Shown: positions 22,709 to 30,982 of the stretch, in pieces
Position numbering within the stretch: the first letter of the stretch is position 1
Layout: every line of letters begins with the position of its first letter
Origin: an uncultured Muribaculaceae bacterium
GTDB taxonomy: Bacteria > Bacteroidota > Bacteroidia > Bacteroidales > Muribaculaceae
DNA length: 32,220 nt
NCBI GenBank assembly: GCA_910587355.1
Contig: CAJUKF010000022.1
Coordinates: 1-32,220 of the forward strand
Reading direction: 5' to 3'
Program-made: the position numbers and the translations under genes
The notes under the pieces: generated by a model
Told to the model about the DNA's origin: nothing
Databases searched by the model: none
Seen by the model: the letters and a program-made list of their open reading frames with translations, nothing else

Positions 22709-23940
22709 GGCTGCTGGTGATTATAGAAAAGACATGCGTCGCCGTAGCTGAGGAAACGGTATCCGTTGCCGAGGGCATGTGTGTATATGTGGCGCCATTC
22801 GTCGCCTAAGAAAGCCGATACGAGCAGGAGCAACGTAGACTGCGGCTGGTGGAAGTTGGTGATTATGGCATCGACTATGCGGTAACGGTATCCCGGTGCG
22901 ATGATGATGCGTGTGCGTCCTACAAGCACGCTGTCACCCGCTGCATCGAGGTGCTTCACGATTTCGGTGAGTGCCTCGGCAGCCGTAAGGGGGCTTTCAT
23001 CGGCGTCGTAGGGCGTCCATTGGGGTAACTCGCCATTCCATTTCCCTGCAGCCATGAGGCATCCTATGTGGTAGAGGCTTTCAAGGGTGCGTACGGAGGT
23101 CGTGCCGACGGCAACAACAGGACGGTTTCCGACAGTGGCTGCGAGTTCGGCTATAAAGTCGCGGCTGACGGCGATGAACTCGCTGTGCATGTCGTGGTCG
23201 CCTATTTCATCGCTTTTTACGGGGCGGAAAGTGCCGGCTCCGACATGGAGCGTCACTTCGCGGCGCGCAATGCCGGCGCGGTCGATTTCTGCGAGCAGTT
23301 CATCAGTAAAATGCAGCCCGGCCGTGGGAGCGGCCACAGAGCCGTCGATATGGCTGTATACGGTCTGATAGTCGGTGGTGTCGCTTTCTTCCGATTTGCG
23401 GTTGAGGTAGGGCGGAATGGGAATTTCTCCGATTGCCGAAATAATATCGGAGAAGCTGAGTGATGAGTTATCCCAGCGGAATACTATCGACTGCGATTTG
23501 TCGGCAGCGGGAGGGTCGGGGAGGCGTTCGGCTGTGAGGCGTGCGGTCCCGGATTCTGTGTGTACGTCCATTGCGAGCACGCCCTCTTTCCATTTTTTAG
23601 AGTTTCCGACAAGACACTGCCATGCGCATTCGCCGCGGGCTGCGAAAGCCTGCTCGTAGTCGGCCGGCGACTTGGGCTCAAGGCAGAAAATCTCGATTGC
23701 GGCACCGGTGGATTTGGTGAACCGCAGGCGTGCGTTGATTACACGGGTATTGTTATACACGAGCATCGTACCGGCAGGGAGCAGCGAGGGTAGCTCGCGG
23801 AATATATGGTCGCTAATCGTGCTGTCGCGGTACATGAGCAGCTTGCAGGCGTCGCGCTGTTGCAGCGGATGCTTTGCTATACGCTCGTCGGGCAGCGGAT
23901 AGTTGTACTGGTCTATTCTGATTGTTCTAGGATTGTTCAT
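22705..23940 (-). CDS. queA: tRNA preQ1(34) S-adenosylmethionine ribosyltransferase-isomerase QueA
   Basis: Transfers and isomerises the ribose of SAM onto preQ1 in tRNA to give epoxyqueuosine. The protein has the family layout: an N-terminal strand with YPLPDERIAKHP, then MLVYNNTRVINARL, a central GSVAAPTAGLHFTDELL, HVGAGTFRPVKSDEI, and a C-terminal NFHQPQSTLLLLVSAFLG. The frame is open up to 23973, but I choose ATG 23940 (or 23943; 411-412 residues), because the upstream residues are unlike the family and a TACTTTTG -7 element lies at 23967-23960. It overlaps the secreted hydrolase by 4 nt. First gene of the queA-hydrolase-sdaA-dehydrogenase run. Confidence 0.95.
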   Translation of the reverse strand: MNNPRTIRIDQYNYPLPDERIAKHPLQQRDACKLLMYRDSTISDHIFRELPSLLPAGTMLVYNNTRVINARLRFTKSTGAAIEIFCLEPKSPADYEQAFAARGECAWQCLVGNSKKWKEGVLAMDVHTESGTARLTAERLPDPPAADKSQSIVFRWDNSSLSFSDIISAIGEIPIPPYLNRKSEESDTTDYQTVYSHIDGSVAAPTAGLHFTDELLAEIDRAGIARREVTLHVGAGTFRPVKSDEIGDHDMHSEFIAVSRDFIAELAATVGNRPVVAVGTTSVRTLESLYHIGCLMAAGKWNGELPQWTPYDADESPLTAAEALTEIVKHLDAAGDSVLVGRTRIIIAPGYRYRIVDAIITNFHQPQSTLLLLVSAFLGDEWRHIYTHALGNGYRFLSYGDACLFYNHQQP

Positions 23941-23959
23941 CATCCGGAAGAATTTTATA

Positions 23960-23967
23960 CAAAAGTA
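23960..23967 (-). promoter_or_regulatory. -7 promoter element of the queA operon
   Basis: On the minus strand TACTTTTG (23967-23960) matches TAnnTTTG. The predicted start near 23954 gives a leader of only about 11-14 nt before the queA ATG. No TTG lies at the standard -33 distance. Confidence 0.5.
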
Positions 23968-24035
23968 CAACAAAATTCCGGAATATGGAAGATAGACTCT
24001 CCTTACTTATAATATATTCAATTATAGTCTGTGAT

Positions 24036-24554
24036 TTACCAGTCGGCAGCTGCAGCGGTGGGTGTAAAAAGGCGAATTTCGCCAGATGCAAGCGATGCAG
24101 GCACATCTATCAGGCGTTGGTTTGCCGAGCCACGGAAGAGGAGAGTGGTATCGCGCAGACTCTGTACGAACGGCCCGTCGACGAGCACGTCGGTAAGGCA
24201 GAGAAGTTCGTGCATGTCTTTGTCATCAGATGCAAGCAGTTGCTCGAATGTGAAGCCGGTATAACTCCATATTCCGAGTCCTGCGTCGCGGATTGCCTTT
24301 GCGAGCGGTACTATGGCTTCTGCCTGATAGAATGGGTCACCGCCCGTAAAAGTGACATCAAATCCATTGTATTGCACGGTTTTTATCACATCTTCTATGG
24401 CTATGTTTTCGCCGGATGCGAAATCCCATGTCTGAGGATTGTGGCATCCCGGGCATGCATGGGCGCAGCCGGCGAAATAGATGGAAGTGCGAAGGCCCGG
24501 GCCGTCGACCGACGTACCTTCGACTATCTTTATTATCCGCATCAGGGTGCTCAT
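24036..24554 (-). CDS. nrdG: Anaerobic ribonucleotide reductase activating protein NrdG
   Basis: Radical-SAM activase that installs the glycyl radical on NrdD. The 172 residues carry the cluster motif Cys30-x3-Cys34-x2-Cys37 (GCAHACPGCHNPQTW) and the SAM-binding GGDP segment (VTFTGGDPF). The VDGPGLRTSIYFAGC start is diagnostic of NrdG-like activases. Its ATG overlaps the nrdD stop by 4 nt (24551-24554), giving a coupled pair. No clear terminator follows before queA. Confidence 0.96.
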   Translation of the reverse strand: MSTLMRIIKIVEGTSVDGPGLRTSIYFAGCAHACPGCHNPQTWDFASGENIAIEDVIKTVQYNGFDVTFTGGDPFYQAEAIVPLAKAIRDAGLGIWSYTGFTFEQLLASDDKDMHELLCLTDVLVDGPFVQSLRDTTLLFRGSANQRLIDVPASLASGEIRLFTPTAAAADW

Positions 24555-26758
24555 TTGTGTACGACGCGGTCGTTGAGTTCGGCGAGTTTGGCTTTGTTCC
24601 AGCGGTCGGTGGTGCCTACGAGATAGCCGGTAATGCGCTGCAGGCGGTCAATGGCGTGGCTGTGGCACACGGGGCATTCCTCAAGGTTCTCGGCGGCGTC
24701 CTCATAGCCGCAGTCCATGCAGCGGTTGCGGTTGTGATTAACCGAGCAATAACCGATATTATACTGGTCCATGAGGTCGACAATCGACGATACAGCATCG
24801 GGATTATGTGTTGCGTCACCGTCGATTTCCACATAAAAAATGTGACCGCCACGAGTCATTTCGTGATACGGAGCTTCCACTTCGGCTTTATGGCGCGGGC
24901 TGCAGTGGTAATATACCGGCACGTGATTGGAGTTGGTATAGTAGATTTTGTCTGTGATGCCGGGAAGTATACCGAAGCTCTTCCGGTCTCTGGTGGTGAA
25001 TTTGCCAGAGAGGCCTTCGGCCGGAGTGGCGAGAACAGAATAATTATGGCAGAATTTTTCGCTGTATTCATTTGCACGGCTGCGCATGTGCCCCACAATC
25101 TTGAGACCCAAAGCCTGTGCCTCTTCGCTTTCCCCGTGGTGCTTGCCAGTTAGGGCTACGAGACATTCGGCGAGACCGATGAATCCGATGCCGAGCGTAC
25201 CCTGATTGATTACGGGCTCGATTGTATCGGTCGGCTGAAGTTTCTCTCCTCCGTTCCATAGTTTCGACATAAGCAGGGGGAACTGTTTGGCAAGCGCGGT
25301 CTTCTGGAATTCGAAGCGGTCGTTAAGCTGACGGGCTGTGATATCAAGTACTTCATCGAGTTTATGGAAGAAAAGCTCGATGCGCTCCGTGCTGTCTTTT
25401 ATGGGCATGCACTCTATCGCCAGACGTACAAGATTTATGGTCGTGAAGCTGAGGTTGCCGCGGCCAATGGAGGTCTTTTCTCCGTAGCGGTTTTCGAATA
25501 CTCGTGTGCGGCAGCCCATTGTGGCCACTTCGTATTTGTAGCGTTCAGGGTCGTCGGCGCGCCATTTTTCATGTTGATTGAATGATGCGTCGAGGTTTAC
25601 GAAGTTGGGGAAAAAGCGGCGTGCTGTCACCTTGCAGGCAAGACGGTAGAGGTCGTAGTTGGGGTCTCCTTCACAGAAGTTCACTCCTCGTTTTTTCTTC
25701 CATATCTGAATGGGAAATATGGCCGTTGCGCCGTTGCCTACACCCTCATAGGTGGAGTGGAGCAGTTCACGTACGATGCACCGTCCCTCGGCAGATGTAT
25801 CTGTGCCATAGTTTATCGAACTGAATACCACCTGATTGCCGCCTCGGCTGTGTATGGTGTTCATGTTGTGTATGAACGCTTCCATTGCCTGATGCACGCG
25901 TCCCACCGTGCGGTTTATGGCATGCTGCAGCAGGCGTTCCTCTCCATCAAGGCCATCGAGTTCTTTGTTTATGAAGTCCTTGAGCTCAATGTTGTAGAGC
26001 TTCGAGAGGTCCTGGCCTGTGAGTTTTTCAAGAGTCTTGACCTCTTCGATAAAAGAAGAGCGTACGAAAGGAGCGAGATAGAAGTCAAAGGCCGGAATGG
26101 CCTGGCCGCCGTGCATCTCGTTCTGTGCGGTCTCGAGAGAGATGCACGAGATGACCGACGCGGTCTCGATGCGTTTGGCCGGACGCGATTCGCCATGCCC
26201 GGCTATAAAGCCGTTTTGTAGAATTTTGTCCAGAGGGTGTTGTACGCAGGTAAGACTTTTTGTCGGATAGTAGTCTTTGTCGTGGATATGGATGTAGTTG
26301 TGGCGCACGGCCTGACGCGCTTCTTCAGTAAGGAGATAGTCATCGACAAATGGCTTTGTGGTCTCGCTGGCAAACTTCATCATCATGCCGGCGGGCGAGT
26401 CTGCGTTCATGTTGGCGTTTTCACGCGTCACATCGGTGCTTTTGGCCTCTATGATTTCTCTGAAGATATCCGTAGTCTTTGCACGGCGGGCTATGCTGCG
26501 CTGGTCGCGATAGGCAATGTATCGTTTGGCTACTTCTTTTCTCGGGCTTTCCATGAGTTCGAGCTCAACCATGTCCTGAATTTCTTCTACAGTCATGCGT
26601 TCTGAGCCGCGTGCGCTTATCCGGTCGGTAATGCGTTGAATCAGACCCTCGTCTTCGCCGAGGTCGGTGGTGAGCATTGCCTTGCGGATGGCAGCCTTTA
26701 TTTTTTCTTCATTATAGCCTACGATGCGTCCGTCGCGCTTAACTACAGTCTGTATCAT
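24551..26758 (-). CDS. nrdD: Anaerobic ribonucleoside-triphosphate reductase NrdD
   Basis: Class III ribonucleotide reductase, making dNTPs without oxygen. The 735 residues begin with an ATP-cone (VVKRDGRIVGYNEEKIKAAI, about 4-23, extending to about 95), which mediates allosteric control. The catalytic barrel follows, and the end holds a four-Cys zinc site (Cys680, Cys683, Cys695, Cys698) and the glycyl radical loop RITGYLVG, with Gly711 as the likely radical site. nrdG follows with a 4-nt overlap. A consensus promoter lies upstream. The protein must be cut or inactivated by oxygen, again fitting an anaerobe. Confidence 0.97.
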   Translation of the reverse strand: MIQTVVKRDGRIVGYNEEKIKAAIRKAMLTTDLGEDEGLIQRITDRISARGSERMTVEEIQDMVELELMESPRKEVAKRYIAYRDQRSIARRAKTTDIFREIIEAKSTDVTRENANMNADSPAGMMMKFASETTKPFVDDYLLTEEARQAVRHNYIHIHDKDYYPTKSLTCVQHPLDKILQNGFIAGHGESRPAKRIETASVISCISLETAQNEMHGGQAIPAFDFYLAPFVRSSFIEEVKTLEKLTGQDLSKLYNIELKDFINKELDGLDGEERLLQHAINRTVGRVHQAMEAFIHNMNTIHSRGGNQVVFSSINYGTDTSAEGRCIVRELLHSTYEGVGNGATAIFPIQIWKKKRGVNFCEGDPNYDLYRLACKVTARRFFPNFVNLDASFNQHEKWRADDPERYKYEVATMGCRTRVFENRYGEKTSIGRGNLSFTTINLVRLAIECMPIKDSTERIELFFHKLDEVLDITARQLNDRFEFQKTALAKQFPLLMSKLWNGGEKLQPTDTIEPVINQGTLGIGFIGLAECLVALTGKHHGESEEAQALGLKIVGHMRSRANEYSEKFCHNYSVLATPAEGLSGKFTTRDRKSFGILPGITDKIYYTNSNHVPVYYHCSPRHKAEVEAPYHEMTRGGHIFYVEIDGDATHNPDAVSSIVDLMDQYNIGYCSVNHNRNRCMDCGYEDAAENLEECPVCHSHAIDRLQRITGYLVGTTDRWNKAKLAELNDRVVHK

Positions 26759-26815
26759 CTGTCGATGTTATATTGGATATTGAAGGTGAATTTTTATGTT
26801 TGTTTTTTGATGTTG

Positions 26816-26846
26816 CAAAGCTAAGAATTATTTTCCGTATTGGCAA
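26816..26846 (-). promoter_or_regulatory. Promoter of nrdD-nrdG
   Basis: Minus strand: TTG (26846-26844), 20 nt, TAGCTTTG (26823-26816), a good match to the Bacteroidetes consensus. The start would be near 26810, leaving a leader of about 52 nt. Confidence 0.65.
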
Positions 26847-26878
26847 TTATTTTCAGATTAAATATTTCTGAATTTTTC

Positions 26879-26957
26879 ATTTTGGAAAACTTTTTAATGT
26901 ATCATAAAAATTAAAATTCTTATTATCATATAATTACAAAATATTTTGGAAAACTTT
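26879..26957. repeat. Direct repeat ATTTTGGAAAACTTT upstream of the nrdD promoter
   Basis: A 15-nt sequence occurs twice without change, at 26879-26893 and 26943-26957, 64 nt apart (about six helical turns). Both copies lie upstream of the nrdD promoter, 33 nt and more beyond its -33 element. They may be regulator binding sites; AT-rich chance similarity is the alternative. Confidence 0.5.
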
Positions 26958-27021
26958 GAAGAAAAATATCTGAATCTGTTTCTGTATTGTGATACGATGG
27001 ATGTAGTATGTGTTGTAGAAT

Positions 27022-27061
27022 TAAAAGGAGAAGCCATGCGACCGGAGTCGCACGGCTTCTC
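27022..27061 (-). terminator. Intrinsic terminator of pfp
   Basis: GAGAAGCC...GGCTTCTC ends form a 15-bp stem (27028-27042 with 27047-27061) with a 4-nt loop; the one mismatch on the plus strand becomes a U-G pair on the minus strand. The minus strand continues CTTTTAATT (27027-27019). It lies 27 nt beyond the pfp stop. Confidence 0.85.
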
Positions 27062-27087
27062 TATTGCAAGCTGATTTTAGAAGTGTC

Positions 27088-28737
27088 TTATTTGCTCTGA
27101 TGCTCGTATTTGAGCGTCATAGAGGGCTGGTCGCATACTTCAGCCGGGCCGAAGTACTGAATCGGGCCGGGATATACATAGCATGTGTCGTGAGCCCATT
27201 CGTCGCGGCAGGCGGCGAATTTCTGGAAGGGTGCGCCGTCGAGACGTACGAGGGCTTTCTGGATTACAGGCTTGTCCTGAGCGTTGCGGCGCTCGATGTT
27301 CATCATCATTGTGATGGGAATACCGCCGGGAATCCACTGAACGGCCGGTTTGACGAGATTGCGGATTGACGACATGTAACCGGTTACGCCTGCGTTGATG
27401 AGGGCGGCGGCGTTGTAGCCCAGAGAGTAGCAGTAGTCGGCATCGAAGTTCGAGGGGTCGGCGCAACGGCCTTCATAACCGAAGAAGTGGTGCTGAGCGG
27501 CGAATTTGCCCTTGGCTGCCTTGAATTCTTCGCTTGTGGCGAGTTTGGCGGTCACCATGTCGCTGAGCAGTTTCTCGGTTTCTATAAGCGATACCTGTAC
27601 GTTGCCGTGGGGGTCACGGTCGAGCATGAGCTGACGGGCCACGCCTTCGGGAAGGCTCTTGAGTGTGGCAACGTTTTCGGGTGCGATGTTCGAGAGGATG
27701 AATTCGGTGAGCTGCTCTTCGTTGAAGTCCTTGACAACGTCGGCCTTGGCACCGAGGAGTTCGTTGAGTTCGGCGATAAGGCGCTTGATTTCGGGGATGA
27801 ATTCAATCAGGCCTTCAGGGATGAGCACGGTGCCGAAGTTGTTGCCTTCCTTGGCGCGCATGGTCACGATACCGGCGATGTAGTCCACGATGTCGGCGAG
27901 GCTCATGTTCTTCTCCTGCACTTCCTCGGAAATCAGACAGATGTTAGGCTGGGTCTGAAGGGCGCATTCAAGAGCGATGTGGCTGGCCGAGCGGCCCATG
28001 AGCTTGATGAAGTGCCAGTATTTCTTGGCGGAGTTGCAGTCGCGCTCGATGTTGCCGATTACCTCGGAGTAAACCTTTGTTGCGGTGTCGAAGCCGAACG
28101 AAGTTTCAATCACGTCGTTCTTGAGGTCGCCGTCGATTGTCTTGGGGCAGCCGATTACCTGAATGCCGGTATTCTTGGCTTTGTAGTATTCGGCGAGAAC
28201 AGCTGCGTTGGTGTTCGAGTCGTCGCCGCCGATAATCACAAGTGCTTTGATGCCGAGCTCGTTGAGGATTTCGAGGCCTTTGTCGAACTGCTCGACTTTT
28301 TCGAGCTTTGTACGGCCCGAACCGATGATGTCGAAGCCGCCGGTATTGCGGTATTCGTTGATAATCGGAGCAGTGAGCTCAATGTATTTGTGGTCGACGA
28401 GACCGCCGGGGCCCATGAGGAAACCGAAGAGGCGGCTGTCGCGATGAATTTTCTTGATGCCGTCGAAGAGACCGCTGATTACGTTGTGTCCGCCGGGAGC
28501 CTGACCGCCCGAAAGAATCACGCCTACATTGACAGGCTTGCCGGGGGCTACGGCTGTATTTTTCTCGAAATGGATTTCGGGCAGACCATATGTGTTGGGA
28601 AAGAGTTTCTTGATAGTTTCCTGGTCGGCAACCGAGTTGGTGGGCTGACCCTCAACTACTTTTACGGGGCCTTGAAGAGCAATCGGCAACTTGGGCTGAT
28701 ATGTTGCACGAGCCTTCTGTAAAGCACTTTTTTTCAT
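27088..28737 (-). CDS. pfp: Diphosphate--fructose-6-phosphate 1-phosphotransferase (PPi-PFK)
   Basis: Interconverts fructose-6-phosphate and fructose-1,6-bisphosphate with pyrophosphate in place of ATP. The 549 residues fit the long clade of the family. GGQAPGGHN (78-85) is the phosphate-binding loop; GGDDSN (170-175) carries the second Asp that marks PPi instead of ATP use (ATP enzymes have GGDGS); CPKTIDGDLKN (197-207) holds the lysine and catalytic Asp. The frame is open to 28836, but I choose ATG 28737 (MKKSALQKARATYQP), as the 33 residues before it are unlike the family. Upstream, a sequence one base off TAnnTTTG is the best promoter candidate. It has its own terminator. Confidence 0.95.
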   Translation of the reverse strand: MKKSALQKARATYQPKLPIALQGPVKVVEGQPTNSVADQETIKKLFPNTYGLPEIHFEKNTAVAPGKPVNVGVILSGGQAPGGHNVISGLFDGIKKIHRDSRLFGFLMGPGGLVDHKYIELTAPIINEYRNTGGFDIIGSGRTKLEKVEQFDKGLEILNELGIKALVIIGGDDSNTNAAVLAEYYKAKNTGIQVIGCPKTIDGDLKNDVIETSFGFDTATKVYSEVIGNIERDCNSAKKYWHFIKLMGRSASHIALECALQTQPNICLISEEVQEKNMSLADIVDYIAGIVTMRAKEGNNFGTVLIPEGLIEFIPEIKRLIAELNELLGAKADVVKDFNEEQLTEFILSNIAPENVATLKSLPEGVARQLMLDRDPHGNVQVSLIETEKLLSDMVTAKLATSEEFKAAKGKFAAQHHFFGYEGRCADPSNFDADYCYSLGYNAAALINAGVTGYMSSIRNLVKPAVQWIPGGIPITMMMNIERRNAQDKPVIQKALVRLDGAPFQKFAACRDEWAHDTCYVYPGPIQYFGPAEVCDQPSMTLKYEHQSK

Positions 28738-28819
28738 TTTATATGATTGACTTATTGGTTTTTCTTTTTCGGAGTGCAAAGTAAGTAAAAATTTTTGTAA
28801 AACGCCGTGCTGAAATGTG

Positions 28820-28841
28820 AATAAGTGTTTAAACACTTATT
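28820..28841. repeat. Perfect 22-bp palindrome between the M16-like gene and pfp
   Basis: AATAAGTGTTT (28820-28830) is followed at once by its exact complement (28831-28841). It sits 29 nt beyond the stop of the M16-like gene and about 83 nt before the pfp ATG. Read on the minus strand there is no clean U-tract, so operator or weak terminator are both possible. Confidence 0.55.
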
Positions 28842-28869
28842 ATTTTATTCGTTCAAATTTAATTCGGCA

Positions 28870-30141
28870 TTACGCATCGGTCACCGTCGACAATCTGTCG
28901 GGATTGAGTTCCGTGGCGGCAATCCGTGCTATCGTCTCGGGGTTGAGAGCGGTAATCGCCCGGAGGCGCGCGTCGAAATAGTCGGGCGGCGTATCGGCCA
29001 TAAGACGCGTCATATGGAAATCCGTTATCTCGTCGGGGCCGTCAAGACTTTTTGCAAGGGCCGATGTGGCATAGAGCTTCAGACGTTCGAGTTCGCGGTC
29101 TGTCGGTGGATTTGTCGCCAGGCGGCTCAGTTCTGCCCGTATTTCATCAAGCACCCGCGAGGTGTAGCTCCTGTCGCATTGTGCCGATATCTGCAGATAG
29201 GCCCCTTCGCGTTGACCCATAAGTGAGGCATGGATGCCGTAGGTAAGACCTTTCTTTTCACGTATGTTTGTCATCAGGCGGCTCCCGAAATATCCCCCCA
29301 GCGCCATGACGGTGAGGTGCAGCGGTATATAATCGGGATGATTGCGTCCTATCGTCGGCATGCCTGCTTTTACAGTGCTCTGAAGTGAATCCGGCTGCTC
29401 CGCATGCAGATGTTTTGGTTCATCCGGCGGCATCAGGGGCACATACTTCGGAGTGAAACCTTCCGAGCGGCTTCTGACACCTTCCAGAGCTGTCCGTACA
29501 CGCTGTATTATATCCTCATTGAGCGCTCCCGACAGAAAAGCTTCGCATTTCGTCGTGCACATCAGACGATTGTAGAGTTCGCGCGCTTTGTCAACTGTAA
29601 ACCCTTCGGCAAACGCCGGAGTCGGACTCAGTGCGAGTGGATGGCCTTTGCCGAGCATCAGCTCATCAAACAGTTTCTCGACCCCGAACGACGGTTCGGC
29701 TATATCCGTCTCAATCTGTGTGCGGGCGTTGAGACAGGCTGTCGCGAGTCTGTCGGCCGGAAACAATGGCGCATTGAGAAAATCCGTCATCACAGGCATG
29801 ATTTCGGCCACGCGATGATTGAGCATCGATATGCGCAGTGTACAGAAATGCGACCTCTGCGAGGCGCCTGTGCGTACTCCGTTGAAGTCGAGTATGTCGG
29901 CCGTTTCTTCAGTCGAATAGTGTCCTGAACCGTTGGAGAGCATCGACATTACGATTTTTCCGGTAACAGTATTGCCGATTTCGGCCAGACCCCCCGGGAA
30001 ACAGAGTATCAGACGACATATCGGCTGGTCGCCTCCGCCTACATAATGGAGGCGTATTCCGTTCGACAGTTCTTCGACAGTATCTGCCGGCAGCGACAGA
30101 TGTCCGAAAGGTCGTACTGGTGGAGCTTGCCGGCGGTTCAT
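28870..30141 (-). CDS. M16-family peptidase-like protein lacking the zinc site
   Basis: This 423-residue protein has the two-domain M16B layout. The N-terminal half keeps the typical ELSNGIRLHYV start and GGLAEIGNTVTGKIVMSML helix, where active members have the inverted zinc motif HxxEH; here no such motif occurs. The C-terminal half keeps GSRLMTNIREKKGLTYGI with the Arg288/Tyr301 pair that helps bind substrate. In M16B heterodimers one subunit supplies zinc and the other the R/Y pair; this looks like the latter. No signal peptide. No active partner gene is adjacent. It overlaps kdsB by 4 nt, so it is in the nfeD-kdsB operon. Confidence 0.85.
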   Translation of the reverse strand: MNRRQAPPVRPFGHLSLPADTVEELSNGIRLHYVGGGDQPICRLILCFPGGLAEIGNTVTGKIVMSMLSNGSGHYSTEETADILDFNGVRTGASQRSHFCTLRISMLNHRVAEIMPVMTDFLNAPLFPADRLATACLNARTQIETDIAEPSFGVEKLFDELMLGKGHPLALSPTPAFAEGFTVDKARELYNRLMCTTKCEAFLSGALNEDIIQRVRTALEGVRSRSEGFTPKYVPLMPPDEPKHLHAEQPDSLQSTVKAGMPTIGRNHPDYIPLHLTVMALGGYFGSRLMTNIREKKGLTYGIHASLMGQREGAYLQISAQCDRSYTSRVLDEIRAELSRLATNPPTDRELERLKLYATSALAKSLDGPDEITDFHMTRLMADTPPDYFDARLRAITALNPETIARIAATELNPDRLSTVTDA

Positions 30142-30896
30142 TCGTGTTCTGCGAGATATTTGTTTGCGGCTTCAAGGTCGGCTGGGGTATCGATGCCGAA
30201 ATTGGGCTCCTCCGTATATGCCATGCGTATTTTGTACCCGGCCTGCAGCCATCGAAGCTGTTCGAGTGATTCGGCTTTCTCAAGCGCACTCTGGGGCAGT
30301 CGGCATATTTTCCCGAGCGTCCTGGCACGGTAGGCATAGAGCCCGACGTGAGTGTGGAACTTGGCTGTGTCAAGCCACTCTTTCCACTCGTGGCCGCGGA
30401 TATATGGAATGATTGCTCGCGAGAAGTAGAGAGCGTTGTCATTATCATCCATTACCACCTTTACGAGATTAGGGTCGAAGAGGGCCTCGAAGCCGCGGGC
30501 CCGGTCGAAAGGTCGCGCGAGGGAGGCGATTTCCACTGTCGAATCATTGAAGCAGTTCTTCACGGCCTCAATCTGTGCCAGGGAAATGAATGGTTCGTCA
30601 CCCTGGATATTGATAATCACGTCCGCATCACTTCCCGATTTCATATATGCTTCAAGACAGCGGTCGGTGCCGCTGCGGTGTTCCGTCGAAGTCATTATGG
30701 CTCTGCCTCCGAAAGCCTCCACGGCATCTGCAATCCGGCCGTCGTCGGTAGCGACGGCCACTTCCGGCAGAATGGCCGCAACGCGCTCGTATACCCGCTG
30801 TATCATGGGCTTTCCGCCTATGGGCGCAAGAGGTTTGCCGGGAAATCGTGTCGAGGCATAGCGCGCCGGAATGATTCCTATATATTTGAGTTCCAT
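30138..30896 (-). CDS. kdsB: 3-deoxy-manno-octulosonate cytidylyltransferase KdsB
   Basis: Activates Kdo as CMP-Kdo for lipopolysaccharide core synthesis. The 252 residues carry the signature IPARYASTRFPGKPL (9-23) and the NIQGDEPF metal-binding motif, with a late PNFGIDTPADLEAAN segment also typical. It overlaps the M16-like gene by 4 nt, and nfeD ends 78 nt upstream of its start. A 57-bp palindrome lies in that gap and could affect how much nfeD transcript continues into kdsB. Confidence 0.96.
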   Translation of the reverse strand: MELKYIGIIPARYASTRFPGKPLAPIGGKPMIQRVYERVAAILPEVAVATDDGRIADAVEAFGGRAIMTSTEHRSGTDRCLEAYMKSGSDADVIINIQGDEPFISLAQIEAVKNCFNDSTVEIASLARPFDRARGFEALFDPNLVKVVMDDNDNALYFSRAIIPYIRGHEWKEWLDTAKFHTHVGLYAYRARTLGKICRLPQSALEKAESLEQLRWLQAGYKIRMAYTEEPNFGIDTPADLEAANKYLAEHE

Positions 30897-30925
30897 GCTG
30901 TAATGTTTATGATTAAGTTTACATT

Positions 30926-30982
30926 GTCTTTAAAGTCTCTAAAGTCTTTAAGGTCCTTAAAGACTTTAGAGACTTTAAAGAC
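30926..30982. repeat. 57-bp perfect palindrome of 9-bp units at the nfeD-kdsB junction
   Basis: The 28 bases at 30926-30953 are the exact reverse complement of 30955-30982, with a single T (30954) at the centre. Each arm is itself made of about three 9-bp units (GTCTTTAAA, GTCTCTAAA, GTCTTTAAG), continuing as GTCCTTAAA, GACTTTAGA and GACTTTAAA through the other arm. The right arm covers the last codons and stop of nfeD (TAA at 30977-30975). I see no terminal repeats of an insertion sequence around it. Confidence 0.95.

Larger units (their letters stand above)
26759..27021. other. AT-rich intergenic region upstream of nrdD
   Basis: Most of this stretch is non-coding. It contains the nrdD promoter at its left side, a direct repeat further upstream, and no frame or RNA I recognise. 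The pfp terminator follows at its right edge. Confidence 0.5.

Noticed and set aside
27487..28722. 411-codon open frame antisense to pfp
   Set aside because: It mirrors pfp, is extremely Val/Gly/Glu/Phe-rich in the way of an antisense frame, and has no family features.
30926..30982. Palindrome as a CRISPR repeat or a standard intrinsic terminator
   Set aside because: There are no spacers and only one locus. On the minus strand, where the genes lie, no U-tract follows; the T-run lies on the plus-strand side, where no gene precedes it.
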